From an uncultured Bacteroides sp. (lineage in GTDB: Bacteria; Bacteroidota; Bacteroidia; Bacteroidales; Bacteroidaceae): 49,774 nt of DNA. The stretch covers positions 1 to 49,774 of the forward strand of contig NZ_CABUHK010000040.1 in assembly GCF_902491285.1 (NCBI RefSeq). The letters run 5' to 3'. The notes below the pieces were generated by a model. The model saw nothing but the letters and a program-made list of their open reading frames with translations. It was not told the origin of the DNA and did no database searches. The translations under genes were made by a program, and so were the position numbers. Shown in pieces: positions 1 to 9,240 of this stretch (position 1 is the first letter of the stretch; each line of letters starts with the position of its first letter).

Positions 1-23
1 TGCGCGCAAGAAACAACTTGATT

Positions 24-1841
24 ATGAAGATAGAAGATAAACTTGTAGCGTCCGTTATCAGCGGACTGAAGGCACTCTACGGTCAGGAAGTCCCTGAAAA
101 GATGGTGCAAATCCAAAAGACCAAAAAAGAATTTGAAGGACATCTGACGTTGGTCGTGTTCCCTTTTCTGAAAATGTCGAAGAAAGGCCCGGAACAGACG
201 GCGCAGGAAATCGGCGAATATCTGAAGGCTAACGAACCGGCAGTAGCCGCTTTTAACGTGATAAAAGGGTTCCTGAACCTGACTATCGCATCGGCTACGT
301 GGATTGGGTTGCTGAATGAAATTCAGGCTGACGAACAATATGGCGTGGTGAAAGCTACCGAAACTTCGCCGCTGGTGATGATTGAGTATTCTTCTCCGAA
401 TACGAACAAGCCGCTTCACCTGGGACATGTGCGTAACAACCTTTTGGGTAACGCATTGGCCAATATCGTGGCAGCAAACGGCAACAAGGTAGTAAAGACC
501 AATATCGTAAACGACCGCGGTATCCATATCTGTAAATCCATGCTGGCATGGAAGAAATACGGCAACGGTGAAACTCCCGAAACTTCCGGCAAGAAAGGCG
601 ACCATCTGGTCGGTGATTATTATGTATCTTTTGATAAGCATTATAAGGCGGAAGTCAAGGAACTGATGGCTGAATATACAGCACAGGGAATGAATGACGA
701 AGAAGCGAAGGCGAAAGCGGAAGCTGCTTCCCCGTTGATGCAGGAAGCCCGTGAAATGCTCGTGAAGTGGGAAGCGGGTGACCCGGAAGTACGCGGACTG
801 TGGGAAATGATGAACAATTGGGTATATGCCGGTTTCGATGAAACCTACAAGAAGATGGGTGTCAGCTTCGACAAGATATATTATGAATCCAATACCTACC
901 TCGAAGGAAAAGAGAAAGTGATGGAAGGACTGGAAAAAGGTTTCTTCTTCAAGAAGGAAGACGGCTCTGTATGGGCTGACCTGACTGCCGAAGGACTAGA
1001 CCATAAATTGCTTCTCCGTGGTGATGGCACATCTGTTTACATGACGCAGGACATCGGCACGGCTAAACTCCGTTTTGCCGATTATCCCATTGACAAGATG
1101 ATTTATGTAGTAGGAAATGAACAGAACTATCACTTCCAGGTACTTTCTATCCTGCTTGACAAGCTCGGCTTCGAATGGGGCAAGAGCCTGGTTCACTTCT
1201 CTTACGGAATGGTGGAACTGCCGGAAGGTAAGATGAAATCCCGTGAAGGTACGGTGGTGGACGCTGACGACTTGATGGAAGAGATGATTTCCACTGCCAA
1301 AGAAACTTCTCAGGAGCTGGGCAAACTGGACGGTTTGACACAGGAAGAGGCGGATGATATTGCCCGTATCGTCGGTCTGGGTGCTTTGAAGTATTTCATC
1401 CTGAAAGTCGATGCCCGTAAGAATATGACATTCAACCCGAAAGAATCTATCGACTTCAACGGTAACACAGGACCGTTCATCCAATATACTTATGCCCGTA
1501 TCCAGTCCGTACTGCGCAAGGCTGCCGAATCGGGAATTGTGATACCCGAACAGATTCCTGCCGGTATTGAATTGAGTGACAAAGAAGAAGGTCTGATTCA
1601 AATGGTTGCCGACTTTGCCGCTGTTGTGAAGCAGGCAGGCGAGGATTACAGCCCGTCTATTATCGCAAATTATACCTACGACCTGGTGAAAGAATACAAC
1701 CAGTTCTATCATGATTATAGCATTCTGAGAGAAGAGAATGAAGCGGTGAAAGTGTTCCGTATCGCTCTGTCGGCCAATGTTGCAAAAGTCGTTCGTCTGG
1801 GAATGGGTTTGCTGGGTATCGAAGTACCTTCCAGAATGTAA
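24..1841 (+). CDS. argS: Arginyl-tRNA synthetase (ArgRS)
   Basis: Charges tRNA-Arg with arginine in the cytoplasm (class I aminoacyl-tRNA synthetase). The 605-residue product has the class I HIGH signature as HLGH (residues 132-135, after SSPNTNKP) and a degenerate KMSKS loop, KMKSREG (about 403-409). The last 120 or so residues form the DALR anticodon-binding domain. An in-frame TTG lies six bases upstream, but the ATG at 24 gives the conserved MKIEDKL start. Length is normal for the family and the frame is intact. It converges with topA and shares its terminator. Identity is confident from both motifs and full-length similarity. Confidence 0.96.
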   Translation: MKIEDKLVASVISGLKALYGQEVPEKMVQIQKTKKEFEGHLTLVVFPFLKMSKKGPEQTAQEIGEYLKANEPAVAAFNVIKGFLNLTIASATWIGLLNEIQADEQYGVVKATETSPLVMIEYSSPNTNKPLHLGHVRNNLLGNALANIVAANGNKVVKTNIVNDRGIHICKSMLAWKKYGNGETPETSGKKGDHLVGDYYVSFDKHYKAEVKELMAEYTAQGMNDEEAKAKAEAASPLMQEAREMLVKWEAGDPEVRGLWEMMNNWVYAGFDETYKKMGVSFDKIYYESNTYLEGKEKVMEGLEKGFFFKKEDGSVWADLTAEGLDHKLLLRGDGTSVYMTQDIGTAKLRFADYPIDKMIYVVGNEQNYHFQVLSILLDKLGFEWGKSLVHFSYGMVELPEGKMKSREGTVVDADDLMEEMISTAKETSQELGKLDGLTQEEADDIARIVGLGALKYFILKVDARKNMTFNPKESIDFNGNTGPFIQYTYARIQSVLRKAAESGIVIPEQIPAGIELSDKEEGLIQMVADFAAVVKQAGEDYSPSIIANYTYDLVKEYNQFYHDYSILREENEAVKVFRIALSANVAKVVRLGMGLLGIEVPSRM

Positions 1842-1870
1842 GAACTTCTGGAACTTTTTAAATAAAAAAA

Positions 1871-1908
1871 CAGGGTGTTGGTCAGATATGGCCAACACCC
1901 TGTTTTTT
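1871..1908. terminator. Bidirectional intrinsic terminator between argS and topA
   Basis: An 11-bp perfect stem (CAGGGTGTTGG at 1871-1881, CCAACACCCTG at 1892-1902) closes a 10-nt loop. It is flanked by an A-run on the left and a T-run on the right, so it can end transcription of argS (+) and topA (-). The right-hand T-run overlaps the topA stop codon. Confidence 0.9.
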
Positions 1909-4258
1909 ATTTTTTCTTGGTGGTTCGTTTTCCTCGTTTGAAGGAAGACGTTTCCCCTTTTTCGTCTTGTATCTTGATTAACTCCAAGCAACTTTGCAGA
2001 CTCAAATCCTGTGGGACGATATCTTTAGGAATCTTATAGTTGTTACCTTTATAAGTAATATAAGGCCCGAAACGACCATTCAGAATTTCCAGTTCCGGTT
2101 CTTCTTCAAACTTCTTGATGTGGCGTTCGGCTTCTTTTGTACGTTTCTCCAGAATCAACTGTTCTGCCTCTTCCAGCGTGATTTCCATCGGATCCATTGT
2201 TTTCGGCAGTGATACATATACTTTATTATGCAGAACGTAAGGACCGAAGCGCCCGATACCTACACTGACCGTCTTTCCTTCGTATTCGCCCAACGTACGG
2301 GGTAACTTGAACAACTCCAGAACTTCTTCCAGTGTGATAGTTTCTATGGATTGTCCTTTTTTCAATTGGGCAAACCGCGGCTTTTCTTCATCTTCCGCCG
2401 TGCCGATTTGTGCCATCGGCCCGAAACGTCCGATTTTCACCGAAACAGGCTTTCCGCTTGCCGGGTCTTCTCCCAAAATGCGCTCTCCTATCTTATGTTC
2501 CGTCTTGATTGCCAATGTGTTTTCTACCGATGGATGGAATTTATCATAGAAAGTCTTCATGATGGAAGTCCATTGCACTCCTCCTTCTGCAATCTCGTCG
2601 AAATCCTTTTCTACGCTTGCCGTAAAGTTGTAATCCAGAATATCCGGGAAGTATTCGGTCAGGAAGTCGTTTACTACCGTACCCGTATCCGTGGGGAATA
2701 ATTTGGATTTTTCCGCTCCGGTAATTTCGGAACGGTTTTCGTCTTCAATCTGATTGTCTTTCAGTGTCAGTACATTAAAGTTGCGTTCTTCCCCGTCCTT
2801 GTTTCCCTTTTCTACATACTCGCGTTGCTGGATAGTAGAAATAGTAGGCGCATACGTAGACGGACGGCCGATACCCAGTTCTTCCAACTTGCGTACAAGA
2901 CTGGCTTCCGTATAGCGTGGCGGGCGTTGGGTGAAACGTTCGGTTGCGATGATGGGACCGTGTTCCAGTTTCTGACCTTTCTTTAAAGGTGGCAACAGGC
3001 GGCTTTCATCTTCTTGCTCGCTGTCATCGTCATAAGATTCACGGTAAACATGCAGGAATCCGTCGAACTTAATCACTTCGCCGACAGCAGTGAACACATC
3101 GCTGCTTCCGCTAATGGTAATGGTTGCAGTTGTCTTTTCCAGTTCCGCGTCTGCCATTTGTGAGGCGATGGTACGCTTCCAAATCAGGTCGTACAGTTTC
3201 TTTTCTTGTGCCGAACCCTCTACGGACTGATTCTCCATATAGGTAGGACGGATTGCCTCATGCGCTTCCTGCGCCCCTTTGGTTTTCGTTTCAAAGTGGC
3301 GGGGATGTACATAACGTTCGCCCATCATCTTGATGATAGCGTCCTTGCTGCCCGTCGTTGCAAATTCCGACAGGTTGACAGAGTCCGTACGCATATAAGT
3401 GATGAATCCCGATTCGTACAGGCGCTGTGCCAGCATCATGGTCTGTGCAACGGTATATCCCAGTTTGCGGGCAGCTTCCTGTTGCAATGTAGACGTAGTG
3501 AACGGTGCGGGCGGTGTTTTCTTTATCGGACGGGTGGTAATATCTTCGATAGCAAATTTAGCTCCCTGGCAAGCTTCGAGGAACGCCTTTGCTTCTTTTT
3601 TCGTTTTGATACGGCGGGCCAGTTCGGCTTTCATTTCCACCAGTTTCCCGTCAGTGTCGGGCACGAGGAAAACGGCGGTCACACGATAAGCCGCTTCTGA
3701 CTTGAAAGCATGGATTTCGCGTTCGCGCTCTACAATCAGGCGGACGGCAACCGACTGTACGCGTCCTGCCGAAAGGGCCGGTTTCACTTTTCTCCAAAGG
3801 ACGGGAGACAGTTCGAAACCTACGATACGGTCCAGGATACGTCGTGCCTGCTGTGCATTCACGAGATTGATGTCAATATCGCGCGGTTGTTCGATAGCTT
3901 TTAAGATAGCGCTTTTCGTAATTTCATGGAATACGATTCGTTTTGTGTTTTCCGGTTTTAGTTTTAAGACCTCATACAGATGCCAGGCGATAGCCTCTCC
4001 CTCGCGGTCCTCATCGGATGCGAGCCATACGGTTTCTGCCTCTTTCGCTTCTGCTTTCAGTGTGCTAACCAGAGCCTTTTTGTCTGCCGGAATTTCATAA
4101 TTGGGTTTAAAATTCTTCTCTACGTCGATACTGAACTCTTTTTTCTTCAGATCGCGTATATGTCCGTAACTTGAAAGGACTTTGAAATCTTTCCCAAGAA
4201 ACTTTTCAATCGTTTTTGCTTTTGCCGGAGACTCGACAATGACAAGGTTTTTCTGCAT
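1907..4258 (-). CDS. topA: DNA topoisomerase I (type IA)
   Basis: Relaxes negative supercoils by transient single-strand cleavage. The 783-residue protein starts MQKNLVIVESPAKAKT, the opening of the TOPRIM domain (catalytic Glu9; acidic cluster SDEDRE at 81-86). The active-site tyrosine is Tyr288 in FITYMRTDS. The C-terminal third carries repeated GRFGPY-type modules without the paired cysteines of the E. coli zinc ribbons, which is the usual form in Bacteroidetes. An upstream in-frame Met would add 15 residues, but the ATG at 4258 is the family start. A -7 element lies 43 bp upstream. Identity is very secure. Confidence 0.95.
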   Translation of the reverse strand: MQKNLVIVESPAKAKTIEKFLGKDFKVLSSYGHIRDLKKKEFSIDVEKNFKPNYEIPADKKALVSTLKAEAKEAETVWLASDEDREGEAIAWHLYEVLKLKPENTKRIVFHEITKSAILKAIEQPRDIDINLVNAQQARRILDRIVGFELSPVLWRKVKPALSAGRVQSVAVRLIVEREREIHAFKSEAAYRVTAVFLVPDTDGKLVEMKAELARRIKTKKEAKAFLEACQGAKFAIEDITTRPIKKTPPAPFTTSTLQQEAARKLGYTVAQTMMLAQRLYESGFITYMRTDSVNLSEFATTGSKDAIIKMMGERYVHPRHFETKTKGAQEAHEAIRPTYMENQSVEGSAQEKKLYDLIWKRTIASQMADAELEKTTATITISGSSDVFTAVGEVIKFDGFLHVYRESYDDDSEQEDESRLLPPLKKGQKLEHGPIIATERFTQRPPRYTEASLVRKLEELGIGRPSTYAPTISTIQQREYVEKGNKDGEERNFNVLTLKDNQIEDENRSEITGAEKSKLFPTDTGTVVNDFLTEYFPDILDYNFTASVEKDFDEIAEGGVQWTSIMKTFYDKFHPSVENTLAIKTEHKIGERILGEDPASGKPVSVKIGRFGPMAQIGTAEDEEKPRFAQLKKGQSIETITLEEVLELFKLPRTLGEYEGKTVSVGIGRFGPYVLHNKVYVSLPKTMDPMEITLEEAEQLILEKRTKEAERHIKKFEEEPELEILNGRFGPYITYKGNNYKIPKDIVPQDLSLQSCLELIKIQDEKGETSSFKRGKRTTKKK

Positions 4259-4300
4259 AATTCTTTCTTTTATAATGGCTTGTACCACAATATTCGGGAA

Positions 4301-4308
4301 CAAAAGTA
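4301..4308 (-). promoter_or_regulatory. Putative -7 element of topA
   Basis: On the minus strand this reads TACTTTTG, a perfect match to the Bacteroides -7 consensus TAnnTTTG, 43 bp before the topA ATG. I see no TTTG at the usual -33 distance, so the call rests on the -7 box and its position. Confidence 0.5.
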
Positions 4309-4327
4309 GAAAAAAAGATTCTCCCTA

Positions 4328-4412
4328 CCTTATAATATAAGGAGAATTTAATAAATTCTTAAGATTTACATGTGTAAAAGCTAAGATTAACATTGGTAAA
4401 TCTTAAGATTTA
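4328..4412. repeat. Hairpin and palindrome cluster downstream of the hybrid regulator
   Basis: CCTTAT (4328-4333) pairs with ATAAGG (4337-4342), and on the minus strand it is followed about 10 nt later by six Ts. It could be a weak terminator for the regulator gene. Further right is a perfect 16-bp palindrome, TAAATCTTAAGATTTA (4397-4412), with a second near-copy at 4352-4368 (one extra T). The near-duplicate palindromes, about 45 bp apart, could be an operator or a remnant. Function unknown. Confidence 0.45.
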
Positions 4413-4443
4413 GTTTTGAGAAAAACAGATTGCCCGTGTGTGT

Positions 4444-7400
4444 TTACTCCATGATGGATGAAGGATTCTCCTTGGCTTTTTTGAGGAACTCTGTCGGCAG
4501 CATGCCAAATTGTTTCTGGAAACACTTGGCAAAATAAGAAGAAGAACTGAAGCCGACAAGGAATCCTATTTCAGTCACCCTGTATTCACCCTCTATCATC
4601 ATCCGGCAAGCTTCCTTCAACCGGGTGATTTTGATAAAGTCATTGGGAGTCATGCCGATAATCCCTTTGATTTTAGTGAATACCGAGGTTCGGCTCATGC
4701 CCAGCTCCTGTGCCAGCGTGCTGACGGAGAATTCCGAATCTTCGATATTATTCAATATAATATCCGTGCATTTCTTCATAAACTCTTCATCCAACTTATT
4801 ATGAACAGCCGAGTGCAAGTCGGACAATGGAGTGGAAGCATATGTTTTCTGTTGCTTTTCCCTCTTCTTTAGCAGATTGCGCAATTGCGCTTTCAGATGG
4901 AAAGGGGAAAACGGTTTCTCTATGTAGGCGTCGGCACCGGATTCCAGTCCCTTAATCTTGCTTTCCGTGTCCGTCTTTGCGGTAAGGAGAATAACAGGGA
5001 CATGGGAAATGTTGATGTCTGTTTTGATTTTGCCGCACAACTCGAATCCGTCCATCTCTTCCATCATCACATCGCTGATGATAAGGTCTATGTTATTCTT
5101 TTCAAGAATCAGCAAAGCCTCTTCGCCGCTTGATGCGGAGATGACAAAATACTCCTCGGACAATATCTTGGAGAGGAAATCAAGAATTTCCGGATTGTCG
5201 TCTACTACCATCACGGCGTACTGTTTCTTTATCGGTTCATCCGGCAGAACACTTTCCGGCTCTCCTTCTTCCGCGTTGATTTCTGCGATAATCGTGTCTT
5301 CTACCCGTTTCATTGGTGGGGCGGCACTGATGGCGGCTTGTTTTGGGAAGTGTACGGAAATGGCAACCCCGCTTTTGCCGTCTTCCCTGTCTTTAGCTTC
5401 AATCTTACCATTCATCAGTTGGATAAGAGAGCGTGTCATGTGGAGTCCGATACCGATTCCCAGTTTATTCAGTTCGCTGTTGTTTTTAACCTGATAAAAA
5501 GCATCGAATATTTTAGTCTTCTCCTGGTCGGTGATGCCGATACCGTCGTCTGTGACGGTAATTATTATTTCTGAATCATTTTCCATCGCAGTGACGCTAA
5601 TCCTACTTTTGGCGTATTTCAGGGCATTGCTTAACAGGTTGCTGATAATCTTGGTGAATGCTTCCTCATCTGTGATCATAGTCAGCTTTTCGGAGATTGA
5701 TGAAGTATCAATGCTTATTTTCTTTTGTCTTGTAGATAGTTCGAAGATACAGGTGACCTTGGCTATTGTGTCTTTCACCCGGTAAGAGTCATAAGACAGT
5801 TTGTAAGCTCCCGAATCCACTTTCCGGAAGTCCAGCAGTTGGGTGACGAGTGCGTACAGGCGTTTATAGTTCTGTTCGATGATACTCAGGTATTCTCCGT
5901 AGACATTGTTGATGCTCGTGGTCTTCATCAGATATTCCAGCGGACCGATGATAAGGCTCAACGGAGTTCGTATTTCGTGGGCGATGTTGGTGAAGAAATC
6001 AATCTTTGCGTTATATAGTTCCTTTTCCTTTTCATCATTCAACCTTTTCATGCGTGCTTTCTGCCGTTTTTCCGTGCGCTTGATGTAATACCATACGGTG
6101 AGTAACAGTATAATCAGCAGCATAATTGCATAAATAATATATGCCAGTTGAGACTGGAGAAATGGCGGCAGCACTTTGATTTTTAGTTGGATCTCGTTAC
6201 TGCTCCATATTTTGTCGCTGTTGGTTCCCTTGATTCTTAACACATATTCGCCGGCAGGAAGGTTGGCATAAGAAAGATGATTGTTGTTCCCTTTTGTGAA
6301 TTGCCAACCGCTGTCCAAGCCTTCCAGCATATATTGGTAGTTGTTTTCTTTAGGGGCGATATAGCTGAGAGCCGCAAAGTCGAATCCTATCATGGACTGG
6401 TTATATTCCAGAATGATTTCATCCGTATATCCGATAGACCGTTGGATAGGCGAGTCGGGTATATTAGCCTGTACTTCCTTTCCGAAAATGGTCATGTTGG
6501 TGAGAACAACAGGCGGATTGTATGTGTTTTCACGCAAATCCTGTGGAAAGAAATAACAGAAGCCGCCCGTTGACCCTAGGAATAATTTTCCGTCAGAAGA
6601 TTCAACTCCCGAACGAGGCGTAAACTGCTCATTATAAAGTCCGTTTGATTTGGAGTAAGTTTTCAGATATTCCGTGTCGGGATTATATACGGCAAGTCCT
6701 TTATTAGTGCTAATCCATAATAAATCTCCTTTGGGGATGATAGAAGTGATGATTTTGTTGGGCAGTTCCAAATGGTCATATCGGGTGAAGTTGTCCGAAT
6801 CTTCATTATATCTGCATAATCCTTGTCCGTAAGTTCCTACCCATAGTCGTTTTCTGTTGTCGATAGCTAATGTGGTAATCACATTTTTAGTGATTGAATT
6901 CGGGTTGTCCGAACGTTGATAGGCGGTGGTTTTCCCGGTCTTGATGTTGTATGAGTAAAGACCGCTGATGCTTGTTCCTATCCATATTTTTCCGTGATAG
7001 TCTTCTATGATAGCAGATATTCTGCCTGCAAAAGACCCCATTCTGGTAAATTTCTTTTGTTGGGGATTATAGCAGCAGATACCGTTGGAAGTACCTACGT
7101 AGATGTATCCGTTGCTGGCTTTATATAATATGAAAACCCGGGAAGAGGATATGGATGTTGAATCTTCCGGATTATACAGGTAGCTTTCCACTTTTCCGGT
7201 TTTTAAATCAAATACTTCCATCCCCCGTCCATAAGTGGCGGCATACAATTTGTCACCGTCTACCAGCAGGTCATGTATGCAATAGTAAGTAGTACCTATA
7301 CTTGCTGCATCCCGGAAGGGCGTGATTTCCTGTGTCTTGGCGTTGAACCGGAAAATTCCGTTATCGTCAGTTCCTATCCAGTATTGGTCGTCCTTGCCTT

Positions 7401-8511
7401 CTTTTATTACATTCACTACCTTTCCTGCCTGTGCGGTAGCCGATAATGAGCAACTATAATATTTAAAGTTATTCTGAAAAGCCGAATAAAACTTGATGCC
7501 GTCGAAATAGGACCCCAACCACAGGCTTTCTTCCTTATCTATATAAATAGAATAGATAAACTTATTCGCTCCGGTTCTTATCTTAAGATTCGGATTGTCG
7601 GATTGTATGATTTCTCCTTTGTCTGCCTTGAAGATTCCTATGCCGTTATCGGACGAGATAAATAATTCTCCCGGCCGGTATTCTTTAATATCGTGAATAT
7701 GATATAATAGGTTGTTCGGACTTTTATCCTGATAATTGGTAAATGTCCGTGTTGCGGGATTAAATAAGTCGAGCCCGTTCTGGAAAGTTCCTATCCACAG
7801 GTTGCCGTGTGAGTCCTCTAATATTTTTTGGATAGAGTTATCTGATAAACTGTCGGGCAGATTGCTTCTTTTGTAAGTGACAAATGTATTTTTGTGTTTG
7901 TCGAAGCAGCATAACCCTTCCGAATACGTACCTATCCATATATTCTGTTTACTGTCTTGTTGCAATGTCATCAGAATATTCTGTGAGATACAATTCGATT
8001 CTCCGGGAATGTTCCGATAGACACGGAGCCTGATTTCGTCATTAGGAGAAAACCGGTAAAGTCCTTTGCCGTTTGTCGCAATCCACACTTCTCCGTCATT
8101 GTCTTCTATCATGTCGACAACATAAGTCTGTATCGTCTCCCCCGTTTCTGTTTTCGCGTTGAAAGGTCTGAACGTATCCGTTTGGGAATCATAAATGACA
8201 ATGCCGCTGTCCAGTCCGATCCACATTTTACCCCTGCGGTCAATAAATATCTTCTTGACGCTGTTGCTTGTCGTAGCGTTTATGTATTCTGATAAATAGT
8301 AATTCTTGAATTTGATTCCGTCAAACCGGCTCAGCCCGTCGTCCGTACCGAACCACATGAAACCGCATGAATCCTGAAGGATACTATATACCCTGTTGGC
8401 AGCCAGCCCGTCGTCCATCGTGTATGAAGTGGAGAAAATACGCTGTGCATTCACAACGAATGTGTGCATACACAGGATTTGTACGACTATCAGAAGGAGT
8501 AGTTTTTTCAT
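4444..8511 (-). CDS. Hybrid two-component system sensor/regulator (HTCS) of the PUL
   Basis: A single 1355-residue protein that senses a glycan in the periplasm and activates PUL transcription. Order: signal peptide (1-22); about 14 ligand-binding propeller repeats of the WIGT/LWIGT type (30-660); Y_Y_Y domain (about 725-780); transmembrane helix (788-810); histidine kinase with phospho-acceptor His845 in NIAHEIRTP; ATPase domain with DDGIGI near 994; receiver domain with Asp1147 (ISDVMMEEMDG) and Lys1199; AraC-type DNA-binding domain (about 1255-1345). All key residues are present. It is transcribed away from the PUL structural genes. Regulation of the susC operon and the GH3 unit is inferred from position. 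The ligand cannot be read from the sequence. Confidence 0.95.
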   Translation of the reverse strand: MKKLLLLIVVQILCMHTFVVNAQRIFSTSYTMDDGLAANRVYSILQDSCGFMWFGTDDGLSRFDGIKFKNYYLSEYINATTSNSVKKIFIDRRGKMWIGLDSGIVIYDSQTDTFRPFNAKTETGETIQTYVVDMIEDNDGEVWIATNGKGLYRFSPNDEIRLRVYRNIPGESNCISQNILMTLQQDSKQNIWIGTYSEGLCCFDKHKNTFVTYKRSNLPDSLSDNSIQKILEDSHGNLWIGTFQNGLDLFNPATRTFTNYQDKSPNNLLYHIHDIKEYRPGELFISSDNGIGIFKADKGEIIQSDNPNLKIRTGANKFIYSIYIDKEESLWLGSYFDGIKFYSAFQNNFKYYSCSLSATAQAGKVVNVIKEGKDDQYWIGTDDNGIFRFNAKTQEITPFRDAASIGTTYYCIHDLLVDGDKLYAATYGRGMEVFDLKTGKVESYLYNPEDSTSISSSRVFILYKASNGYIYVGTSNGICCYNPQQKKFTRMGSFAGRISAIIEDYHGKIWIGTSISGLYSYNIKTGKTTAYQRSDNPNSITKNVITTLAIDNRKRLWVGTYGQGLCRYNEDSDNFTRYDHLELPNKIITSIIPKGDLLWISTNKGLAVYNPDTEYLKTYSKSNGLYNEQFTPRSGVESSDGKLFLGSTGGFCYFFPQDLRENTYNPPVVLTNMTIFGKEVQANIPDSPIQRSIGYTDEIILEYNQSMIGFDFAALSYIAPKENNYQYMLEGLDSGWQFTKGNNNHLSYANLPAGEYVLRIKGTNSDKIWSSNEIQLKIKVLPPFLQSQLAYIIYAIMLLIILLLTVWYYIKRTEKRQKARMKRLNDEKEKELYNAKIDFFTNIAHEIRTPLSLIIGPLEYLMKTTSINNVYGEYLSIIEQNYKRLYALVTQLLDFRKVDSGAYKLSYDSYRVKDTIAKVTCIFELSTRQKKISIDTSSISEKLTMITDEEAFTKIISNLLSNALKYAKSRISVTAMENDSEIIITVTDDGIGITDQEKTKIFDAFYQVKNNSELNKLGIGIGLHMTRSLIQLMNGKIEAKDREDGKSGVAISVHFPKQAAISAAPPMKRVEDTIIAEINAEEGEPESVLPDEPIKKQYAVMVVDDNPEILDFLSKILSEEYFVISASSGEEALLILEKNNIDLIISDVMMEEMDGFELCGKIKTDINISHVPVILLTAKTDTESKIKGLESGADAYIEKPFSPFHLKAQLRNLLKKREKQQKTYASTPLSDLHSAVHNKLDEEFMKKCTDIILNNIEDSEFSVSTLAQELGMSRTSVFTKIKGIIGMTPNDFIKITRLKEACRMMIEGEYRVTEIGFLVGFSSSSYFAKCFQKQFGMLPTEFLKKAKENPSSIME

Positions 8512-8641
8512 GGGAGAATCGTTTAATCCGTATTGTTTTCATTTAGTATAGGACAATATTAGGAAGAATAAGTAGCAAAAACAAATGATACACAATCTTT
8601 TTGGCGCTGAAAAAGAACTTTTGAGAGTGAACGAAAATATC

Positions 8642-8677
8642 GTTCAAATCTTGGATAATTATTGGTGAATATTCACC
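8642..8677. promoter_or_regulatory. 28-bp element, copy A, with GGTGAATATTCACC palindrome
   Basis: Positions 8642-8669 match 13043-13070 at 25 of 28 bases (core CTTGGATAAT, then ATTGGTGAA). In this copy the end of the element merges into a perfect 14-bp palindrome, GGTGAATATTCACC (8664-8677). It lies about 130 bp upstream of the hybrid regulator start. An operator shared by the regulator and susC promoters is a reasonable inference. Confidence 0.5.
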
Positions 8678-8711
8678 GTTCGGGTATATGGGCATTATTT
8701 GATGAACCTAG

Positions 8712-8930
8712 CATAGCTACTATTTTCTGCACAGGAATAATAACGTGCCGGTAGAAATATCCATGTGGGAATATACTGATTCAGATTACTATCCCGATAA
8801 GTCGGAAAACCAACAAATCGGCATTCTTCCTGATATTGAAGTTAAAAGTACAATTCAAGGCATACGCCAGGGGCGCGATGAAGTTTTGGAAGCTGCCATA
8901 AAGTATTTGAATGCTGAAGAAGTAAAGTGA
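8712..8930 (+). pseudogene. C-terminal remnant of an S41-family (tail-specific) peptidase
   Basis: The frame is open from the stop at 8709-8711 to the TGA at 8930. It encodes ...WEYTDSDYY... then GILPDIEVKSTIQGIRQGRD and EVLEAAIKYL. This G-x-x-PDIEV-x-x-TI-x-GI-x-x-GRDEVLEAAI pattern is the usual C-terminal end of Bacteroides S41 carboxyl-terminal-processing peptidases. The PDZ region and the Ser/Lys catalytic core are missing, and no extended frame upstream supplies them. The first usable start is GTG at 8745, giving 61 residues. I call it a decayed gene end that marks an old junction between the regulator and the structural genes. Confidence 0.6.
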
Positions 8931-9070
8931 ACTTGTTTGAACTGTTGGTTGTGTAAAATCTAAAGTTCATGAATTGAGTGTCGATAATTAGGGATGAAGA
9001 AATAGACAAACAGATGAGATGGTGGAAATAAAAATCCGCTTTGCATAGAATAATATACATTTATTCTACG

Positions 9071-9078
9071 TACATTTG
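9071..9078 (+). promoter_or_regulatory. Putative -7 element of the HU-like gene
   Basis: TACATTTG is a perfect TAnnTTTG match, which would place transcription start near 9085 and leave a leader of about 155 nt. A TTTG at 9040-9043 lies 27 bp upstream, longer than the usual 19-21 bp, so the -33 assignment is unsupported. Confidence 0.45.
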
Positions 9079-9092
9079 CCTCATTAGCATCT

Positions 9093-9170
9093 CAATTATC
9101 GTTCAACAGTTGTCGGACAACAGTTCTACATTTATAGAACAATCGTTCCACATCTGTTGAACGATAATTG
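9093..9170 (+). repeat. Cloverleaf-like inverted repeats in the 5' leader of the HU-like gene
   Basis: A perfect 17-bp inverted repeat (CAATTATCGTTCAACAG at 9093-9109 with its complement at 9154-9170) encloses 44 nt. That interior holds smaller hairpins: GTTGT/ACAAC at 9109-9121 and GTTCTA/TAGAAC at 9123-9140, plus GAAC/GTTC near 9137-9146. It sits just after the predicted transcription start and about 70 nt before the ATG. It could act as a structured leader or as a DNA operator. Confidence 0.6.
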
Positions 9171-9240
9171 AATTGCAGGTTGGAATACTAATATAAGAGA
9201 GAAGGGAAATTAAACTTCCCTAATAAAAAAAGAAAAGATA

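Noticed and set aside
996..1991. 331-residue frame antisense to argS
   Set aside because: It lies opposite a complete argS and the argS/topA terminator, and its translation has no recognisable domain. It is a shadow of argS codon use.
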